From contig JAHHIE010000034.1 in NCBI GenBank assembly GCA_019358945.1, forward strand, positions 1 through 64,000: a stretch of 64,000 bases of DNA, in the 5' to 3' direction. Made by a program: the position numbers and the translations under genes. The stretch is from Stenomitos rutilans HA7619-LM2. Lineage in GTDB: Bacteria; Cyanobacteriota; Cyanobacteriia; Leptolyngbyales; Leptolyngbyaceae. The notes under the pieces are model-generated. The model made no database searches. It saw nothing but the letters and a program-made list of their open reading frames with translations, and was not told the DNA's origin. Of this stretch, positions 34,822-47,328 are shown one piece after another. Position 1 is the first letter of the stretch. Every line of letters begins with the position of its first letter.

Positions 34822-35253
34822 CTAATTCAGTGTCACATTACCCTGCACGTTGCCAAGTACATTGCCACCTGTCACCTGACCTGTCACTTGGTTCTGATTG
34901 CCAGTAACAGTCTGGATAATCTGATTGCCGGGAGTCCCATCAGGAGCATCTTCTTGCAGAATCTTGGCGATCGCTTGTGCCAGTTCTGGATTGTCTTTCA
35001 ATAACGTCTCCAGTTCCTCTTGGAAAACAGCTTTACGAGCTTCACTCTCTGGTTTTATAGCCACCTGCTCTGCTGCTACTTTCATGTCTTCCTTTGCCTC
35101 CACCTCCGGATGCAACTTCGACCATACTGCTTTAGCTTTATTCCAAGCGTCCTCACCAAATTTCTCCGCAACTTTTTCTGATGCCTTGCCACCTAACTTT
35201 ATTAAGAAAGGTAGGAAAGGGGAAAGGAAAGCAGTTAGCAATACAATGTCCAT
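34822..35253 (-). CDS. Small helical protein with GNVxGNV motif tail
   Basis: 143 residues from the ATG at 35253; the frame is open to 35277. An N-terminal hydrophobic helix (VLLTAFLSPFLPFLIKLGG) leads into an amphipathic helical region (KASEKVAEKFGEDAWNKAK). The C-terminus is NQNQVTGQVTGGNVLGNVQG and similar. That tail matches the N-terminal motif of the CHAT protein. The layout resembles bacterial proteins with a membrane-active helical domain joined to an amyloid signalling motif, but a membrane-pore role is inference. Confidence 0.7.
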   Translation of the reverse strand: MDIVLLTAFLSPFLPFLIKLGGKASEKVAEKFGEDAWNKAKAVWSKLHPEVEAKEDMKVAAEQVAIKPESEARKAVFQEELETLLKDNPELAQAIAKILQEDAPDGTPGNQIIQTVTGNQNQVTGQVTGGNVLGNVQGNVTLN

Positions 35254-35441
35254 TAGAAAAGCTTCCGTTGCTGACAAAGATGAGAAAACTCTAGAACATA
35301 GAAAGTACCAACCTCTTCCCTCATTTCAAGAAACCAAGTTGGTTGTATCTATATCTTTCTCTACTCTATCAAGATAAACGCTCTTCAATGCTATCGCCCC
35401 CTTCTTCGTCACCATGCATTAACGTATGTAGCGGTAAGGTC

Positions 35442-36180
35442 GGCTCTGTCGCAGAAAGTGAACGGGACAGTAGGCTTAGGAAAGCCTTGTCGTCGTTGAT
35501 CGGTTCCCATGTCTACTCGGTTTTGTTTCAGTAGCGTCATCTCCAAGCAGCTATCATGGTGCTGAATGTCCGCTGGTCTTGCCGCTATGCCTTGTCCTAC
35601 TAGAGTTGGGAGGAAATGATGCTAGAACGAGATATTGAAGTAGACCTTTCAACGAGCAACTGATGGGTGCTTAAATAGGTCCCAGCATTAGACAAACGGG
35701 TTCGACCGTATTTGAAACGAACGATGCGTGGAGGATCGATGAGATGTCTACCGAAAGCAAAGGAGCCTAGAAGTAGCTTTATCGTTCGGTCGCTTCAGCC
35801 AGAAAGACACTGGACTTTCGGTTGAGTGCGAAACGAGGTGGCAAAGCAGTCACTCGGTTTTTCCGTAAAGCCCTCAGATCCTAACTTGTCAAGAGACCTC
35901 GCGTGATTAATGTCCACAAGAATGCAGCTGATCTGCTCGCCGTCAATATGCTAAAAAGCTATGAAACGCTGCCAGCAGAAACTGAACGATGGCATGTGAG
36001 GTTTCTGCATAACAGCATGGAGCAAGTTCATCAACACATGAAGCGAAGCACCAAGCCAGCGATGGGTTTCCAGTCGTTCAACACGGCGAGACGAACCTCA
36101 AGGGGAATTGCAGCGAGAAATATGATGCGCCTCATGCGCTACTGTCGCATCTTCAACGTAGCTCGAAGGTGGAACTGTTA
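35442..36180 (+). pseudogene. Decayed IS6-family transposase
   Basis: A left terminal repeat GGCTCTGTCGCAGAAAGT (35442-35459) matches IS6 ends. Fragments in three frames follow: YALSY and WEEMMLERDIEVDLSTSN near 35590-35660, DAWRIDEMSTESKGA near 35724, LDFRLSAKRGGKAVTRFF near 35810, and VINVHKNAADLLAV then PAMGFQSFNTARRTSRGI near 35903-36110. The DDE motifs are in the right order, but several stops and frameshifts kill the gene. The right terminal repeat was not found. Confidence 0.8.
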
Positions 36181-36386
36181 ACTAGGCGCATAGGATTGAT
36201 TGCCAATAATCGATAGGGCAGTGCTTACGGCTACTACATGTCCAAGCCCGCGCTTTCGATGCCCGAAAATCACTGGCGACACGCTGCATCGCCTCCGGAG
36301 AACCTTGCCAATCCTGCTTAGCACAAGCTTTTTCTCAAGTTGAAAGGCGGAAAGCAAGAGCCTTAAAGGGTTAGGGCGATCGAAAA

Positions 36387-36741
36387 TTTGTGCCGTCAAT
36401 TTGATAGAATTTTAACAGAGCGATTTCTACGGAATATCAAAACTTTGATGGAAACTTGCTTCAGGCTTAAAGTTTAGTAGCGTCGAAACTACTTCCAGTA
36501 ATGTTCTTAGCGATCTCAAATTTTGCGCCACTGATTTACGAACGCTCGAATATGAGATTTTTCACCAAAAGCGATTTTTCTGCCAAAAACCAATAAAATT
36601 GTGCCACCCATTTGCGAAATCTGAGCGGTGAGGGGTAAATGTGGTAAAAACGTTGAAAGCTCTTCAGACAAATGGTTTCAGGCTTTGGAGGACTGTGCCA
36701 CCCATTTGCGAATTGTGCCATATTTTTTGGCTATTCACAGT
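36387..36741 (-). repeat. Second transposon end with three or four TnsB-box-like repeats
   Basis: Clear repeats: GCGCCACTGATTTACGAA (36525-36542), GTGCCACCCATTTGCGAA (36601-36618) and the same 18 bases at 36695-36712; a weak fourth lies near 36390. The terminal segment ATTTTTTGGCTATTCACA ends at 36739. All have the same orientation as the end at 27547, so this is a second right-hand end, not the inverted partner. The next bases are GTCGC. It could belong to a second, non-autonomous or tandem element spanning the conflict module. Confidence 0.7.
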
Positions 36742-36758
36742 CGCACATTGATGTCGTT

Positions 36759-36872
36759 AGAATGGCATTTTACTGCTTTTCTCACGCTAATGTCGCTAAT
36801 AAGTCATATGCAACTGGGCGGATAACGTGATCATTGCGCTGTTTTGCGTCTTGTCAGCGCAAATGCCATTCT
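36759..36872. repeat. 114-bp segment bounded by 12-bp inverted repeats
   Basis: AGAATGGCATTT (36759-36770) and its exact reverse complement (36861-36872) flank about 90 bases between the transposon end and the amidase fragment. The pattern resembles a small MITE-like element or an RNA hairpin. No gene is inside. Confidence 0.4.
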
Positions 36873-36907
36873 TTAAAGGCACTCAACATACTCATGCGAT
36901 CGCGCCA

Positions 36908-37160
36908 CTACAATAAACCCGCAGACCCATACAAGCGTCTGAGCAGCGCGAGAATCTTGGTGCCATAGTCAGCCTCGGCAGACCACCGCCAACTGAGCTG
37001 CTCCACGCTGGGAGCCACGCCTCGGCTGATGGAGGAAAAACGTGGATCAACTACTGCCTGCACCAACGGTTCTTGATTGGCATAGGCTTTCAGATGTTGA
37101 ATATGGGCGCGAACTTCAATTTGGGCACTCGGAAAGCTAGCCGCTTCGCGACTACCACCA
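36908..37160 (-). pseudogene. 3' fragment of the glucosaminidase gene
   Basis: About 250 bases that are roughly 90% identical to 3061-3310, in the same orientation. The frame is open and ends LLRRLYGSAGLL before a TAG, as in the intact gene at 3061-4374. Homology starts two bases before the stop codon (on the plus strand) and breaks off at about 37160, so only the last 84 or so residues remain. Confidence 0.85.
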
Positions 37161-37162
37161 CC

Positions 37163-37205
37163 GGGAGCCGTCTCATATCTGGTCAGGTTCCATCGAACGG
37201 CTCCC
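37163..37205. repeat. 9-bp inverted repeat at the edge of the amidase fragment
   Basis: GGGAGCCGT (37163-37171) and its exact reverse complement (37197-37205) flank 25 bases. It lies where homology to the intact amidase gene ends, so it may be the end of an inserted small element. Confidence 0.4.
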
Positions 37206-37291
37206 TTGATGCGATTGGATATGGCTTGTGCTTACTGGGAGAAGTTTGTTCGGTGTGAGATCAGCAATTCAGTCGGCTGAACTTTATCATC

Positions 37292-37630
37292 ATGACCAAA
37301 AGTGCCGCGATCGAAGCGCTAGAAGTGGCGCTGGTGGTGGTAACGCTGGGGCTAGCATCAAAAGCGTGGCATGAAGCGATTGCTGGTGCTGCCCTGGCGC
37401 TGGTTGCCACTGGTGCGATCGTGCTGGTTTTGCACGGCTACTTGCTCAAGATTCCTGATGTTTGACTGAAATTGAGTGCAGGCATTTTGCTATTGGCTTA
37501 CGGCACCTTCTGGCTGGCGGAAGGATTAGGGATTGAATCGCCCATTGGTGAGTTGGGATTGCTGATTCTAATTGGCGTTTATGGATTGATCAGCCTACTG
37601 GCAATTCAACAATTGCAGAAAACCCGCTAA
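37292..37630 (+). pseudogene. Membrane protein fragment with an in-frame TGA
   Basis: A single frame from the ATG at 37292 to TAA at 37628 encodes 112 codons with one TGA at 37463. It reads AIEALEVALVVVTLGLASKA, then after the stop LKLSAGILLLAYGTFWLAEG and a last hydrophobic helix. It matches small integral membrane proteins of the COG4280 type, with three or four helices. The N-terminus also seems incomplete. The single stop in an otherwise intact frame suggests recent decay. Confidence 0.65.
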
Positions 37631-40194
<2,564 letters not shown>

Positions 40195-40744
40195 TTTCAG
40201 CACAACAGTCTTCGAGGGTTTCGCAGCGTCGTTTCGTAAGATGAGCGATCACCGATCGAGACGACGCAAAACCGTATAAATCTTGAATGTAAGTAGAAGT
40301 AAGAGACAAACATGAGAGCGGCGTTTCAACTTGCCTTGAAGCGCCGCTTTCACATTCCTGGCTCCTAACTGCTTTGAAGCGTTTGCGAATACTCTCCGGC
40401 ACGTTCGCCCCTCGTATCATCGTCAACTCTAATCATGCAATCTTGCTGTACTCCAGTATTCCATTGGCGATCGCCAATCGCTATCTTCCAGTAGTCTAAA
40501 GCTGCACAAGACTGCCTCAGCCTGCGCCGTTGTCGATCTTCAGCAGCCATCACTATGATGTTGGCACGCTTTTTGCACACTATATTCTGTCAATTGGCTA
40601 GAGAAATTTGTTGCCGAATACGGAGCAGTTTCTATACCGTTCGAGTGATTGTGCGGGATGCGTCGAGACAGTACGATCTGCGAGTCAGTATCATTATTTA
40701 CCATCAATACGGATAAAACCCTAATACGGAGAATCAGGAGCATC
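40195..40744. other. Intergenic region after katG
   Basis: 550 bases. No gene supported: short frames here have no protein-like features. The tail of katG is followed by no clear terminator hairpin. Confidence 0.3.
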
Positions 40745-41089
40745 ATGCCAAAAATGGATCAGATGGACGATCGCCGTCCGAGCCAACGGAGTCTACGATC
40801 GCTTGATTTTTTGAATCTGTTTCTGGCAGATGTCCGCGATGGGGTTGATCCCTATCTCAGTGTGTATCTAAAAGCGGCGGTCGGCTGGGATGCTGCCCAA
40901 ATTGGCGCTGCTCTTTCGGCTTCAACGATTTCCACCGTCATTGCTCAAACGCCAGCCGGAGCATTAGTCGATTAACTGCGGCAAAAGCAGCTGTTGGTTG
41001 TGCTGGCTGCGATCGCCGTGTCGCTGGGCTGCATTGGCATGGTGCAAGTGCCCAGTATGCCTGTGCTGAATAGACCTCTTGCAGATTAG
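40745..41089 (+). pseudogene. N-terminal fragment of an MFS transporter
   Basis: From the ATG at 40745 the frame reads LDFLNLFLADVRDGVDPYLS, then VYLKAAVGWDAAQIGAALSA and TPAGALVD, typical of the first helices of major facilitator transporters. A TAA at 40973 interrupts it, and the same frame continues with LLVVLAAIAVSLGCIGM before it ends at 41087. Only two or three of 12 helices remain. The break at about 41070 begins with AGACCTCTTGCA, which may be an IS end. Confidence 0.7.
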
Positions 41090-41295
41090 TTCCAGAGGAT
41101 CGTCGAAACGAGCCACAAATGAGGAAACATCAGGACATGACAAACAAAACCCGTCCTGATGATGAACTATACAATAGCGCAAAGGCTCTCGCCTGAGGTC
41201 TTGCCTTAAAACTAGCGATACGAGAGAGATTTGACTATCACTTCTCAAAGTAGTCCCTCGAATCCTCTCACCACAGATGTTTCAGAGTAATGTCT

Positions 41296-41343
<48 letters not shown>

Positions 41344-41455
41344 TACATTAGTAGCTTTGTAAGCTGAGTGGGAAATGTGGTGCTTTAGCAACAGATTAAA
41401 CGTCAGCTATGGCTTAAAAAATTGAACAGGACACCTACTAAGACTTGTGATCTCT

Positions 41456-42187
41456 ATGTCTGAAAGCAGTGAAAATAGTCAAGATGCTTCGGTCACTGTT
41501 GTCATTTCAAGACGGGTGACGCCGGGCTGTGAAGTTGCATTTGAAGCGTTTTTGATTGGAGTGACTGCTGCTTGTGCTCAGTTTCCAGGGTGTCTGGGTA
41601 GCAGCATTTTTCGTCCAGCTAGTGTTGACGATCCTGAATATCGGGTCATCTTTAAGTTCGATCGACTGAGCAATTTACGCCGTTGGGAGACCTCAGTGGA
41701 ACGTCAGCAGTGGTTTGCTCAGGCCGAAACGTTGACCGAATGTCCTCCCACTATCCAGGTGTTGACTGGGCTAGAAACCTGGTTCACTCTGCCAGGGAAA
41801 GCGGCCATTGTGCCGCCGCCACGTTACAAAATGGCGCTAGTGACTTGGCTAGCCGTTTTTCCGCTGATTACGGTGATTTCTACCGTGCTGCAAGCGCAAC
41901 TTTCGCCGTTGTCGATCGTCATTCGAGTCATGATCGTTGCGGGCATTGCGGTGCCGACTATGACTTATTTCCTAATGCCTCAGATGACGCGCCTTTTTGC
42001 CTGGTGGCTGTATCCATCTCCTTCAAACCTGGCAGAAACTCAGAGCGATGACGCTCTACCAGTTCTTGAGGCTAGTGCTGCGCCCCCGCTCCCCGCTATG
42101 CAGGTGTTGCCTGCCGAACTGGTCGAGCTAGACGCGATGCCAATGGAGATTGAGGGTCAACGGTCAACGGCTTCGACCCTTTCATAA
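41456..42187 (+). CDS. ABM-domain protein with two membrane helices
   Basis: 243 residues from the ATG at 41456. The N-terminal 100 residues are an antibiotic-biosynthesis-monooxygenase (ABM) fold: [20 protein letters not shown], then [12 protein letters not shown] and [17 protein letters not shown]. Two hydrophobic segments follow ([20 protein letters not shown] and [20 protein letters not shown]), then a polar tail. This ABM-plus-two-helices layout is common in cyanobacteria; the reaction is unknown. It ends convergent with mutS, overlapping by 6 bases. Confidence 0.8.
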   Translation: MSESSENSQDASVTVVISRRVTPGCEVAFEAFLIGVTAACAQFPGCLGSSIFRPASVDDPEYRVIFKFDRLSNLRRWETSVERQQWFAQAETLTECPPTIQVLTGLETWFTLPGKAAIVPPPRYKMALVTWLAVFPLITVISTVLQAQLSPLSIVIRVMIVAGIAVPTMTYFLMPQMTRLFAWWLYPSPSNLAETQSDDALPVLEASAAPPLPAMQVLPAELVELDAMPMEIEGQRSTASTLS

Positions 42188-45169
42188 GGATGCGTCAAAG
42201 ATGTCTAACTGCTCTGTGGGGTGCTGTGTCGTTTTGTTGTAGCGTTTGTCATTCTTCTCGCGTGCTGAGGACTGGGGTTGACCGCCTTTGCGTAGCCCGA
42301 TCGCAATTTTGCTGTGCTTCTCAATCTGTCCCATAACTTGCCGTGCTCGTTGAATGACCGAAGCGGGCAACCCTGCTAACCGCCCTGCTTCGATCCCGTA
42401 GGAGCGATCGGCTCCACCTGGCTGGACTTTGTGCAGAAAAATAATCTGATCAGGCAGTTCTTTGACTACGACTTGATAGTTGGCAACGTTTGGCAACATG
42501 GATGCGAGTTCGTTGAGTTCATGGTAGTGGGTAGCAAAAATCGTGCGGGCGCGGATTTCGGTTGCCAGATGCTCGGCTACTGCCCAGGCGATCGACAGCC
42601 CATCAAACGTCGCCGTACCCCGACCAATTTCATCGAGAAGGACGAGCGATCGTGGCGTTGCATGATTGAGAATGTTCGCTGTCTCGTTCATTTCCACCAT
42701 AAAGGTCGATTGCCCCGTTGCCAGGTCATCCACCGCACCCACACGGGTGAAAATGCGATCGCAAATACCTAACGTCGTTGCCTGTGCTGGAACGAAACTG
42801 CCCACCTGCGCCATCAGTTGAATCAACCCGACCTGACGAAGGTAACAGCTTTTGCCGCTGGCATTAGGTCCCGTGAGGACGATGAGGTCGGGAGTGGGGA
42901 GTGGGGAGTGGGGAGTGGGGTGAGAGGACAAGTTTTGAGTAGCGCTTTGCGCCGCTACGCTAGAGAGTTTTGAGTTTTGAATTAAATCTCCGCGTCTCTG
43001 CGTCTCTGCGGTTTCCTCGCCTTCACCATCTGCCGCTCGTCCTCCCATCACTGTCGAATTTGGTACAAAGAACCCTGCTGGAAGAGATTGCTCAACGACA
43101 GGATGGCGACCTTCAAGGATGTGAATGTCACGGGTGGGGACAATCTCAGGACGGCAGTAACCTTGGTAAACGGCGATTTCTGCCAGACCACAGAGAACGT
43201 CGATCGCCGCGACTGCTCGTGCCACCGTGCGAATGAGTTCGGCATGCTCACCCACCTGCGATCGCAGGTCAGCGAAAATCTCGTATTCCAGGTGGTTCAG
43301 GCTTTCTTGAGCAAGCTGGATGCGGCTTTCGCGTTCTTTTAAATCTTGAGTGATGTAGCGCTCTTCGTTAGTCAGGGTTTGCTTGCGGGTGTAGCCATCA
43401 GGCACCTGCTTACCTGCTTTGGCGTGAGAAATGCTGATGTAGTAGCCAAACGTTTTGTTGTAGCCGACTTTGAGAGTAGGAATCCCAGTGCGATCGCGCT
43501 CAACGATCTCTAGATTTTTAATCCACTCCTGATCAGCTTCCACTTGCTGGCGTAGAGAATCGAGTTGCGGATTTACGCCCGATCGAATCAGGTTGCCATC
43601 GGTGAGGTAGAGCGGCGGCGTATCAACGAGGTGCGCGTGGAGGTGCTGCTGTAACGTTTCTAGAATCGGGGGTACGGTCTGGAGGTCTTGCAGGTAGCGC
43701 GATCGTGCCTTTTCCACCAGTCGCCCCAGATCGGGCAGTTTGTCGAGCGAATCTGCCAGCGCAACGAGATCACGAGCGTTTGCTGTACCCGAACCCGCCC
43801 GACCTGCCAGCCGTTCTAAGTCATAAATTTGCTTTAGCAGGCGTTGCAGCGTTTGACGTAACGCACCGTTTTCAACGAGTTCGGCGATCGTCTCCTGGCG
43901 ATCGCCAATCTGACTCGGTTGCAGCAACGGTTGTAGGAGCCAGCGCCGTAATGCTCGACTGCCCATTGCCGTTACGGTTTTGTCGAGTGCCCACAGCAGC
44001 GACCCATGATAGGTACCATCCCGCGCCGTTTGAGTAATTTCGAGATTGCGCCGCGTTTGATGGTCAATCACTAGATACTCGGTCAGCGTGTAGGTGCAGA
44101 GGGGCTGGAGGGGAAAAGTCTTAAGGGATGAAGGATGTAGCTTGCTTCCGCTTGGCGGTAGGATGAGGGATGAAGGTTTCTGCTGCTCGGTGGCATCAGA
44201 AATCTCACGTTCGCCTTCATCCTTTTGCCTTTTACCTTTTACCTTTTGCCCTTTGTCTTCGTCCTTGATCCTTTCGCCTTTATCCTTTCCAATCTCCTTC
44301 TCCGTCGTGGTTTCAACATATTCCAACAGTCCTCCTGCGGCTCGGACGGCTAAGGGCAGATGCTCGCAGCCCATGCCTTCGAGCGATCGCACTCGAAAGC
44401 GTTGCAGCAGCCGATACCGGGCTTCTGAGAGCACAAAGGGAGCCTGCGATCGCAACGTGTAGCAAAACTGAGGCGGCAGACATTCTGGCAGGTGTTCCGA
44501 TTTTTCACCCGGTCGCAGCAGGCTCACCAGATCGGGAGCATTGGTAGGAACGAGGACTTCCGAGGGCTGTAAGCGCAACAGCTCTTGAGTTAACTGTTCT
44601 AGTTCCTGCGCCTGTGTGGTCAGAAATTCGCCTGTGGACACATCAGCATACGCCAAGCCCCAATGATTGCCTGCGATGACGACGGCTGCCAAAAAGTTAT
44701 TGCGACGGGCGTTGAGCATCCCTTCTTCCAGGATGGTGCCTGGAGTAATGACGCGGGTGATGTCGCGCCGCACCAGTTGCCCCTGGGCGTCCGCTGCATC
44801 TTCCATCTGATCGCACACGGCGATCGCAAACCCCTTCTCCACCAACACGGCACAGTAGCGATCGAGCGCGTGATGGGGAATGCCTGCGAGTGGGACTTTG
44901 CCTACTTCTTTACCTGCATCCTTAGCCGTTAGAATCAGCTCTAGCTCACGAGCGATGGCGATCGCATCCTGAAAAAACGTCTCAAAAAAATCTCCCACAC
45001 GATAAAGCAACAGGGCATGGGGATACTGGTCTTTCAGCTCCACATAATGGCGAATCATGGGGGTGAGCAGGGCGCGATCGACCGATCGATGATCGGCATA
45101 GCGCACGGCATGTTTTACCAGTCGTTCTGGCAGCCCGTTCGTAACCTCGGCAGAGTCAAAATCCGTCAT
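42182..45169 (-). CDS. mutS: DNA mismatch repair protein MutS with two repeat insertions
   Basis: 995 residues, about 130 more than usual MutS1. The mismatch-binding N-terminus has [16 protein letters not shown] (the F-x-E type motif), and the ATPase has Walker [10 protein letters not shown], Walker [12 protein letters not shown] and the His switch ATHYHEL. Two low-complexity insertions are in frame: one at about residues 285-355 (44108-44318) and another at about 715-760 (42889-43022), just before the Walker A strand. Both are translated intergenic-type repeats. They fall in surface loops, so the protein may still work. The gene recognises mismatches and recruits MutL. Confidence 0.95.
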   Translation of the reverse strand: MTDFDSAEVTNGLPERLVKHAVRYADHRSVDRALLTPMIRHYVELKDQYPHALLLYRVGDFFETFFQDAIAIARELELILTAKDAGKEVGKVPLAGIPHHALDRYCAVLVEKGFAIAVCDQMEDAADAQGQLVRRDITRVITPGTILEEGMLNARRNNFLAAVVIAGNHWGLAYADVSTGEFLTTQAQELEQLTQELLRLQPSEVLVPTNAPDLVSLLRPGEKSEHLPECLPPQFCYTLRSQAPFVLSEARYRLLQRFRVRSLEGMGCEHLPLAVRAAGGLLEYVETTTEKEIGKDKGERIKDEDKGQKVKGKRQKDEGEREISDATEQQKPSSLILPPSGSKLHPSSLKTFPLQPLCTYTLTEYLVIDHQTRRNLEITQTARDGTYHGSLLWALDKTVTAMGSRALRRWLLQPLLQPSQIGDRQETIAELVENGALRQTLQRLLKQIYDLERLAGRAGSGTANARDLVALADSLDKLPDLGRLVEKARSRYLQDLQTVPPILETLQQHLHAHLVDTPPLYLTDGNLIRSGVNPQLDSLRQQVEADQEWIKNLEIVERDRTGIPTLKVGYNKTFGYYISISHAKAGKQVPDGYTRKQTLTNEERYITQDLKERESRIQLAQESLNHLEYEIFADLRSQVGEHAELIRTVARAVAAIDVLCGLAEIAVYQGYCRPEIVPTRDIHILEGRHPVVEQSLPAGFFVPNSTVMGGRAADGEGEETAETQRRGDLIQNSKLSSVAAQSATQNLSSHPTPHSPLPTPDLIVLTGPNASGKSCYLRQVGLIQLMAQVGSFVPAQATTLGICDRIFTRVGAVDDLATGQSTFMVEMNETANILNHATPRSLVLLDEIGRGTATFDGLSIAWAVAEHLATEIRARTIFATHYHELNELASMLPNVANYQVVVKELPDQIIFLHKVQPGGADRSYGIEAGRLAGLPASVIQRARQVMGQIEKHSKIAIGLRKGGQPQSSAREKNDKRYNKTTQHPTEQLDIFDASL
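42889..43022. repeat. Repeat insertion within mutS (ATPase part)
   Basis: GGGGAGT units repeat four to five times, followed by a segment with GTAGCG/CGCTAC arms on the minus strand and by TTTTGAGT units. On the minus strand it encodes [11 protein letters not shown] and [11 protein letters not shown]. The AGCGGCGCAAAGCGCTA core also occurs in ligA. Confidence 0.8.
44108..44318. repeat. Repeat insertion within mutS (connector/lever boundary)
   Basis: Contains CCTTTTGCCTTTTACC-type units in tandem, the same as the intergenic repeats near 56740-56780. On the minus strand it encodes a Lys/Glu/Asp-rich stretch ([15 protein letters not shown]) that has no place in ordinary MutS. Confidence 0.75.
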
Positions 45170-45502
45170 GAAGCACCGTCACGAATCAACGCAGAAGCAC
45201 AATTCCATAGACTCTATCGTATAAAGCTTTGCTGCTATCTGGTATTTCGCCTCTCTGCGTCTTCGCGTCTTTGCGGTTAAACCCTCATCCATCTTTCTAT
45301 AGTTTTTTGAACCGTGCCCAAAAAGATGCTTTCTTACCCCAGTCTGCTGTTACAGTGAGGCATTCTCAAACGCATCAGGCGATCGCGGCATCTACTTTAC
45401 TGAAAGCTCTCTAAATAGTTGATCCCAAACGTTGGGCATCTTCTATACTGCTTTCGTGTCTCATCCTCTCCAACGAGCAACTACTCCTCAACGAGCAAAC
45501 TT
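45170..45502. other. Divergent intergenic region upstream of mutS
   Basis: 333 bases between mutS and the PulC-like gene. It holds CTCTGCGTCTTCGCGTCTTTGCGG units, again of the local repeat type. Promoters for both genes must be here but were not assigned. Confidence 0.3.
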
Positions 45503-46600
45503 ATGTCTCAGGATGCCAGCCTCTCCACAAAACGCCTTCAGCCGTCGTCTGATGCGTCACCCTTTGCCGAAGAACCGCTTGGCTCCGATGTCATCGCGGC
45601 AGGTAGTTTTCCCGTCGAATCCTACGCCGATCGCCTCATGGACGATCTGTTTGGCGATGTGGAACGTCTGCTCGACAGTGGCGCGAAACCGTCAACCGAC
45701 TCGGTGCGCTCAGAGCTGCTGCTCCCAGAGTCAACGGCTCCTAAACGCAGCAGCTTTGTCGATCTGGTATCTCCTCTTGTACGACGATCGACCGTTGAGG
45801 CTGATGCAGCGGCAGACGAGCAAGATTATGAGGCACTGCTGGCAACTCGCAAATCGATGGAGCGATCGCTGGAACGGAAACCTTTCATTGCGAGTGTGCG
45901 AGAGTCGGTGCGCTCCTACGATCGCCTGTTGCTAGGCGTTGGTTGCCTATCACTGCTCACAGTTCTGGGTGTATGGTTCCTCAACCAGCAGGCACGACAG
46001 CAGACAGCGACCGTTGCAGTTGTACCGCAGACATCCGCTAGTAACACTACGCCATCCAGCACGGCAACCGATAACCAGTTTGTTAGCTACCTGCAGCAAG
46101 CGCTCAAAGCGATCGATGATCAACAGCAGTCATCTAGCTCAACCCCGGCTAGCCCAAATGGAACTGCAATGAACCTTCCGACCGTCACGTTACCAGGTAG
46201 CCCAACGATGCAACCTTCACCCACCGCGGGGACGACTCCATCCACTGCAAGCCGCCCTGCAACTGGGTTGTCGAGGCTCTATGTACCGATTTATCAAGTC
46301 CCCCAACCAGGGCAACCAGGCAGTCCCTCCGTTGCACCCTTGCCGTCTGTCAATGCCCCAGCCGCTGTGCGCCAGCCGATTCCGCTTTCGGTGCCTGGAG
46401 TTGCCAAAAAATTGGTCGGAGTATTGGAACTGGGCGATCGCTCCGCTGCCCTGATTGAAATGAATGGCGTGACCCAGCGCTACCGCGTTGGTGAAAGCAT
46501 CGCTACCAGCGGTTGGACGTTAGTGGATGTCTCTAAAGATCAGGCCGTAATTCGCCGCAATGGTGAAGTGCGATCGGTCTTTATTGGTCAGAATTTTTAG
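45503..46600 (+). CDS. Single-pass membrane protein with PulC/PilP-like C-terminus
   Basis: 365 residues from the ATG at 45503; the upstream TTG start at 45419 gives an unlikely leader. An acidic cytosolic part (1-140), one membrane helix (LLLGVGCLSLLTVLGVWFL), a long Pro/Ser/Thr linker, then KLVGVLELGDRSAALIEMNG and YRVGESIATSGWTLVDVSKD, which match the homology region of GspC/PilP proteins. It is probably anchored in the plasma membrane and reaches into the periplasm. A role in type IV pili or secretion is possible but unproven. Confidence 0.7.
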   Translation: MSQDASLSTKRLQPSSDASPFAEEPLGSDVIAAGSFPVESYADRLMDDLFGDVERLLDSGAKPSTDSVRSELLLPESTAPKRSSFVDLVSPLVRRSTVEADAAADEQDYEALLATRKSMERSLERKPFIASVRESVRSYDRLLLGVGCLSLLTVLGVWFLNQQARQQTATVAVVPQTSASNTTPSSTATDNQFVSYLQQALKAIDDQQQSSSSTPASPNGTAMNLPTVTLPGSPTMQPSPTAGTTPSTASRPATGLSRLYVPIYQVPQPGQPGSPSVAPLPSVNAPAAVRQPIPLSVPGVAKKLVGVLELGDRSAALIEMNGVTQRYRVGESIATSGWTLVDVSKDQAVIRRNGEVRSVFIGQNF

Positions 46601-46752
46601 AAGTTGTTAGTCTCTACGAGAAGTTGTTAGTTTTTAGTGGTTGTTAGCCAAGCAAGCGAGTTTTGAGTTTCGAGTTAACTCTGGCTTCTAGCCTCATTGC
46701 TCCTATCTAACAACTAAAAACCAAAAACTAAAAACTACTGCGGAGCACACAC
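46601..46752. repeat. Short tandem repeats between genes
   Basis: Units of GTTGTTAG and its complement, plus AACTAAAAACC-type repeats, fill most of this spacer. Same general class as the repeats inside mutS and ligA. Confidence 0.7.
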
Positions 46753-47328
46753 ATGGGTCTGTTTGACGATTTCAGCAAATTTCTCGAAACGCGGCTTGAG
46801 GAATTTCTGCGCGACAATCCGCAGCTAGAATTGCTCGTTCTCGAAGAGAAGCTACGCGACCAGGAAGAAGAAACGCTCAAGCTGATGACGGATCTGAGGC
46901 GAGAAGAAAAAGGGCTTCAGGATGAGATTTTGTCGATCGCTCGCGAAATTCAGCTCTGGCACGCCCGCATTGAAAAAGCTAAAACAGCCGGACGGCTTGA
47001 CCTGGCAGAACCCGCCCAGGAACATGAAGCCAGCCTTTTGCGAAAAGGCAATCAGCGTTGGGGGCAGATGGAAGTATTGAAAGAACGCCTCAAGCAAACC
47101 CAGCAATTGCAGCAACAAATTCAGCAACGCCGCAAAGAAGTCCAGGCAAAAGTGGCTCAAGCGCAGGCGACTCGTGCCGCTGCCGCCACAACCGAACAGA
47201 AGTGGAATAGTGCAGGCTGGAACCAGATTCCCACCTCATCCAGCAGCGTAGGCGACTTGGAACATCAGTTCCGCCGCTGGGAAGCCGAAGAAGAACTTCA
47301 GGAACTCAAACGCAACATGGGACGATAG
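46753..47328 (+). CDS. TIGR04376-type coiled-coil protein
   Basis: 191 residues, starting MGLFDDFSKFLETRLEEFL, the start I know from the cyanobacterial family TIGR04376. Residues 25-145 form a long charged coiled coil (LKQTQQLQQQIQQRRKEVQ). The C-terminus ends in WEAEEELQELKRNMGR. No membrane part. Function is unknown; the family is widespread in cyanobacteria. Confidence 0.85.
   Translation: MGLFDDFSKFLETRLEEFLRDNPQLELLVLEEKLRDQEEETLKLMTDLRREEKGLQDEILSIAREIQLWHARIEKAKTAGRLDLAEPAQEHEASLLRKGNQRWGQMEVLKERLKQTQQLQQQIQQRRKEVQAKVAQAQATRAAAATTEQKWNSAGWNQIPTSSSSVGDLEHQFRRWEAEEELQELKRNMGR

Noticed and set aside
40964-41248. Minus-strand 94-codon frame near the MFS fragment
   Set aside because: It spans the break between the MFS fragment and IS-like DNA; composition is His-rich and random-looking.
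41101-41250. Small plus-strand frame starting MRKHQDMTNKTRPDDELY
   Set aside because: Interrupted by a stop and lacking a ribosome site or known family; could be an IS remnant but cannot be supported.
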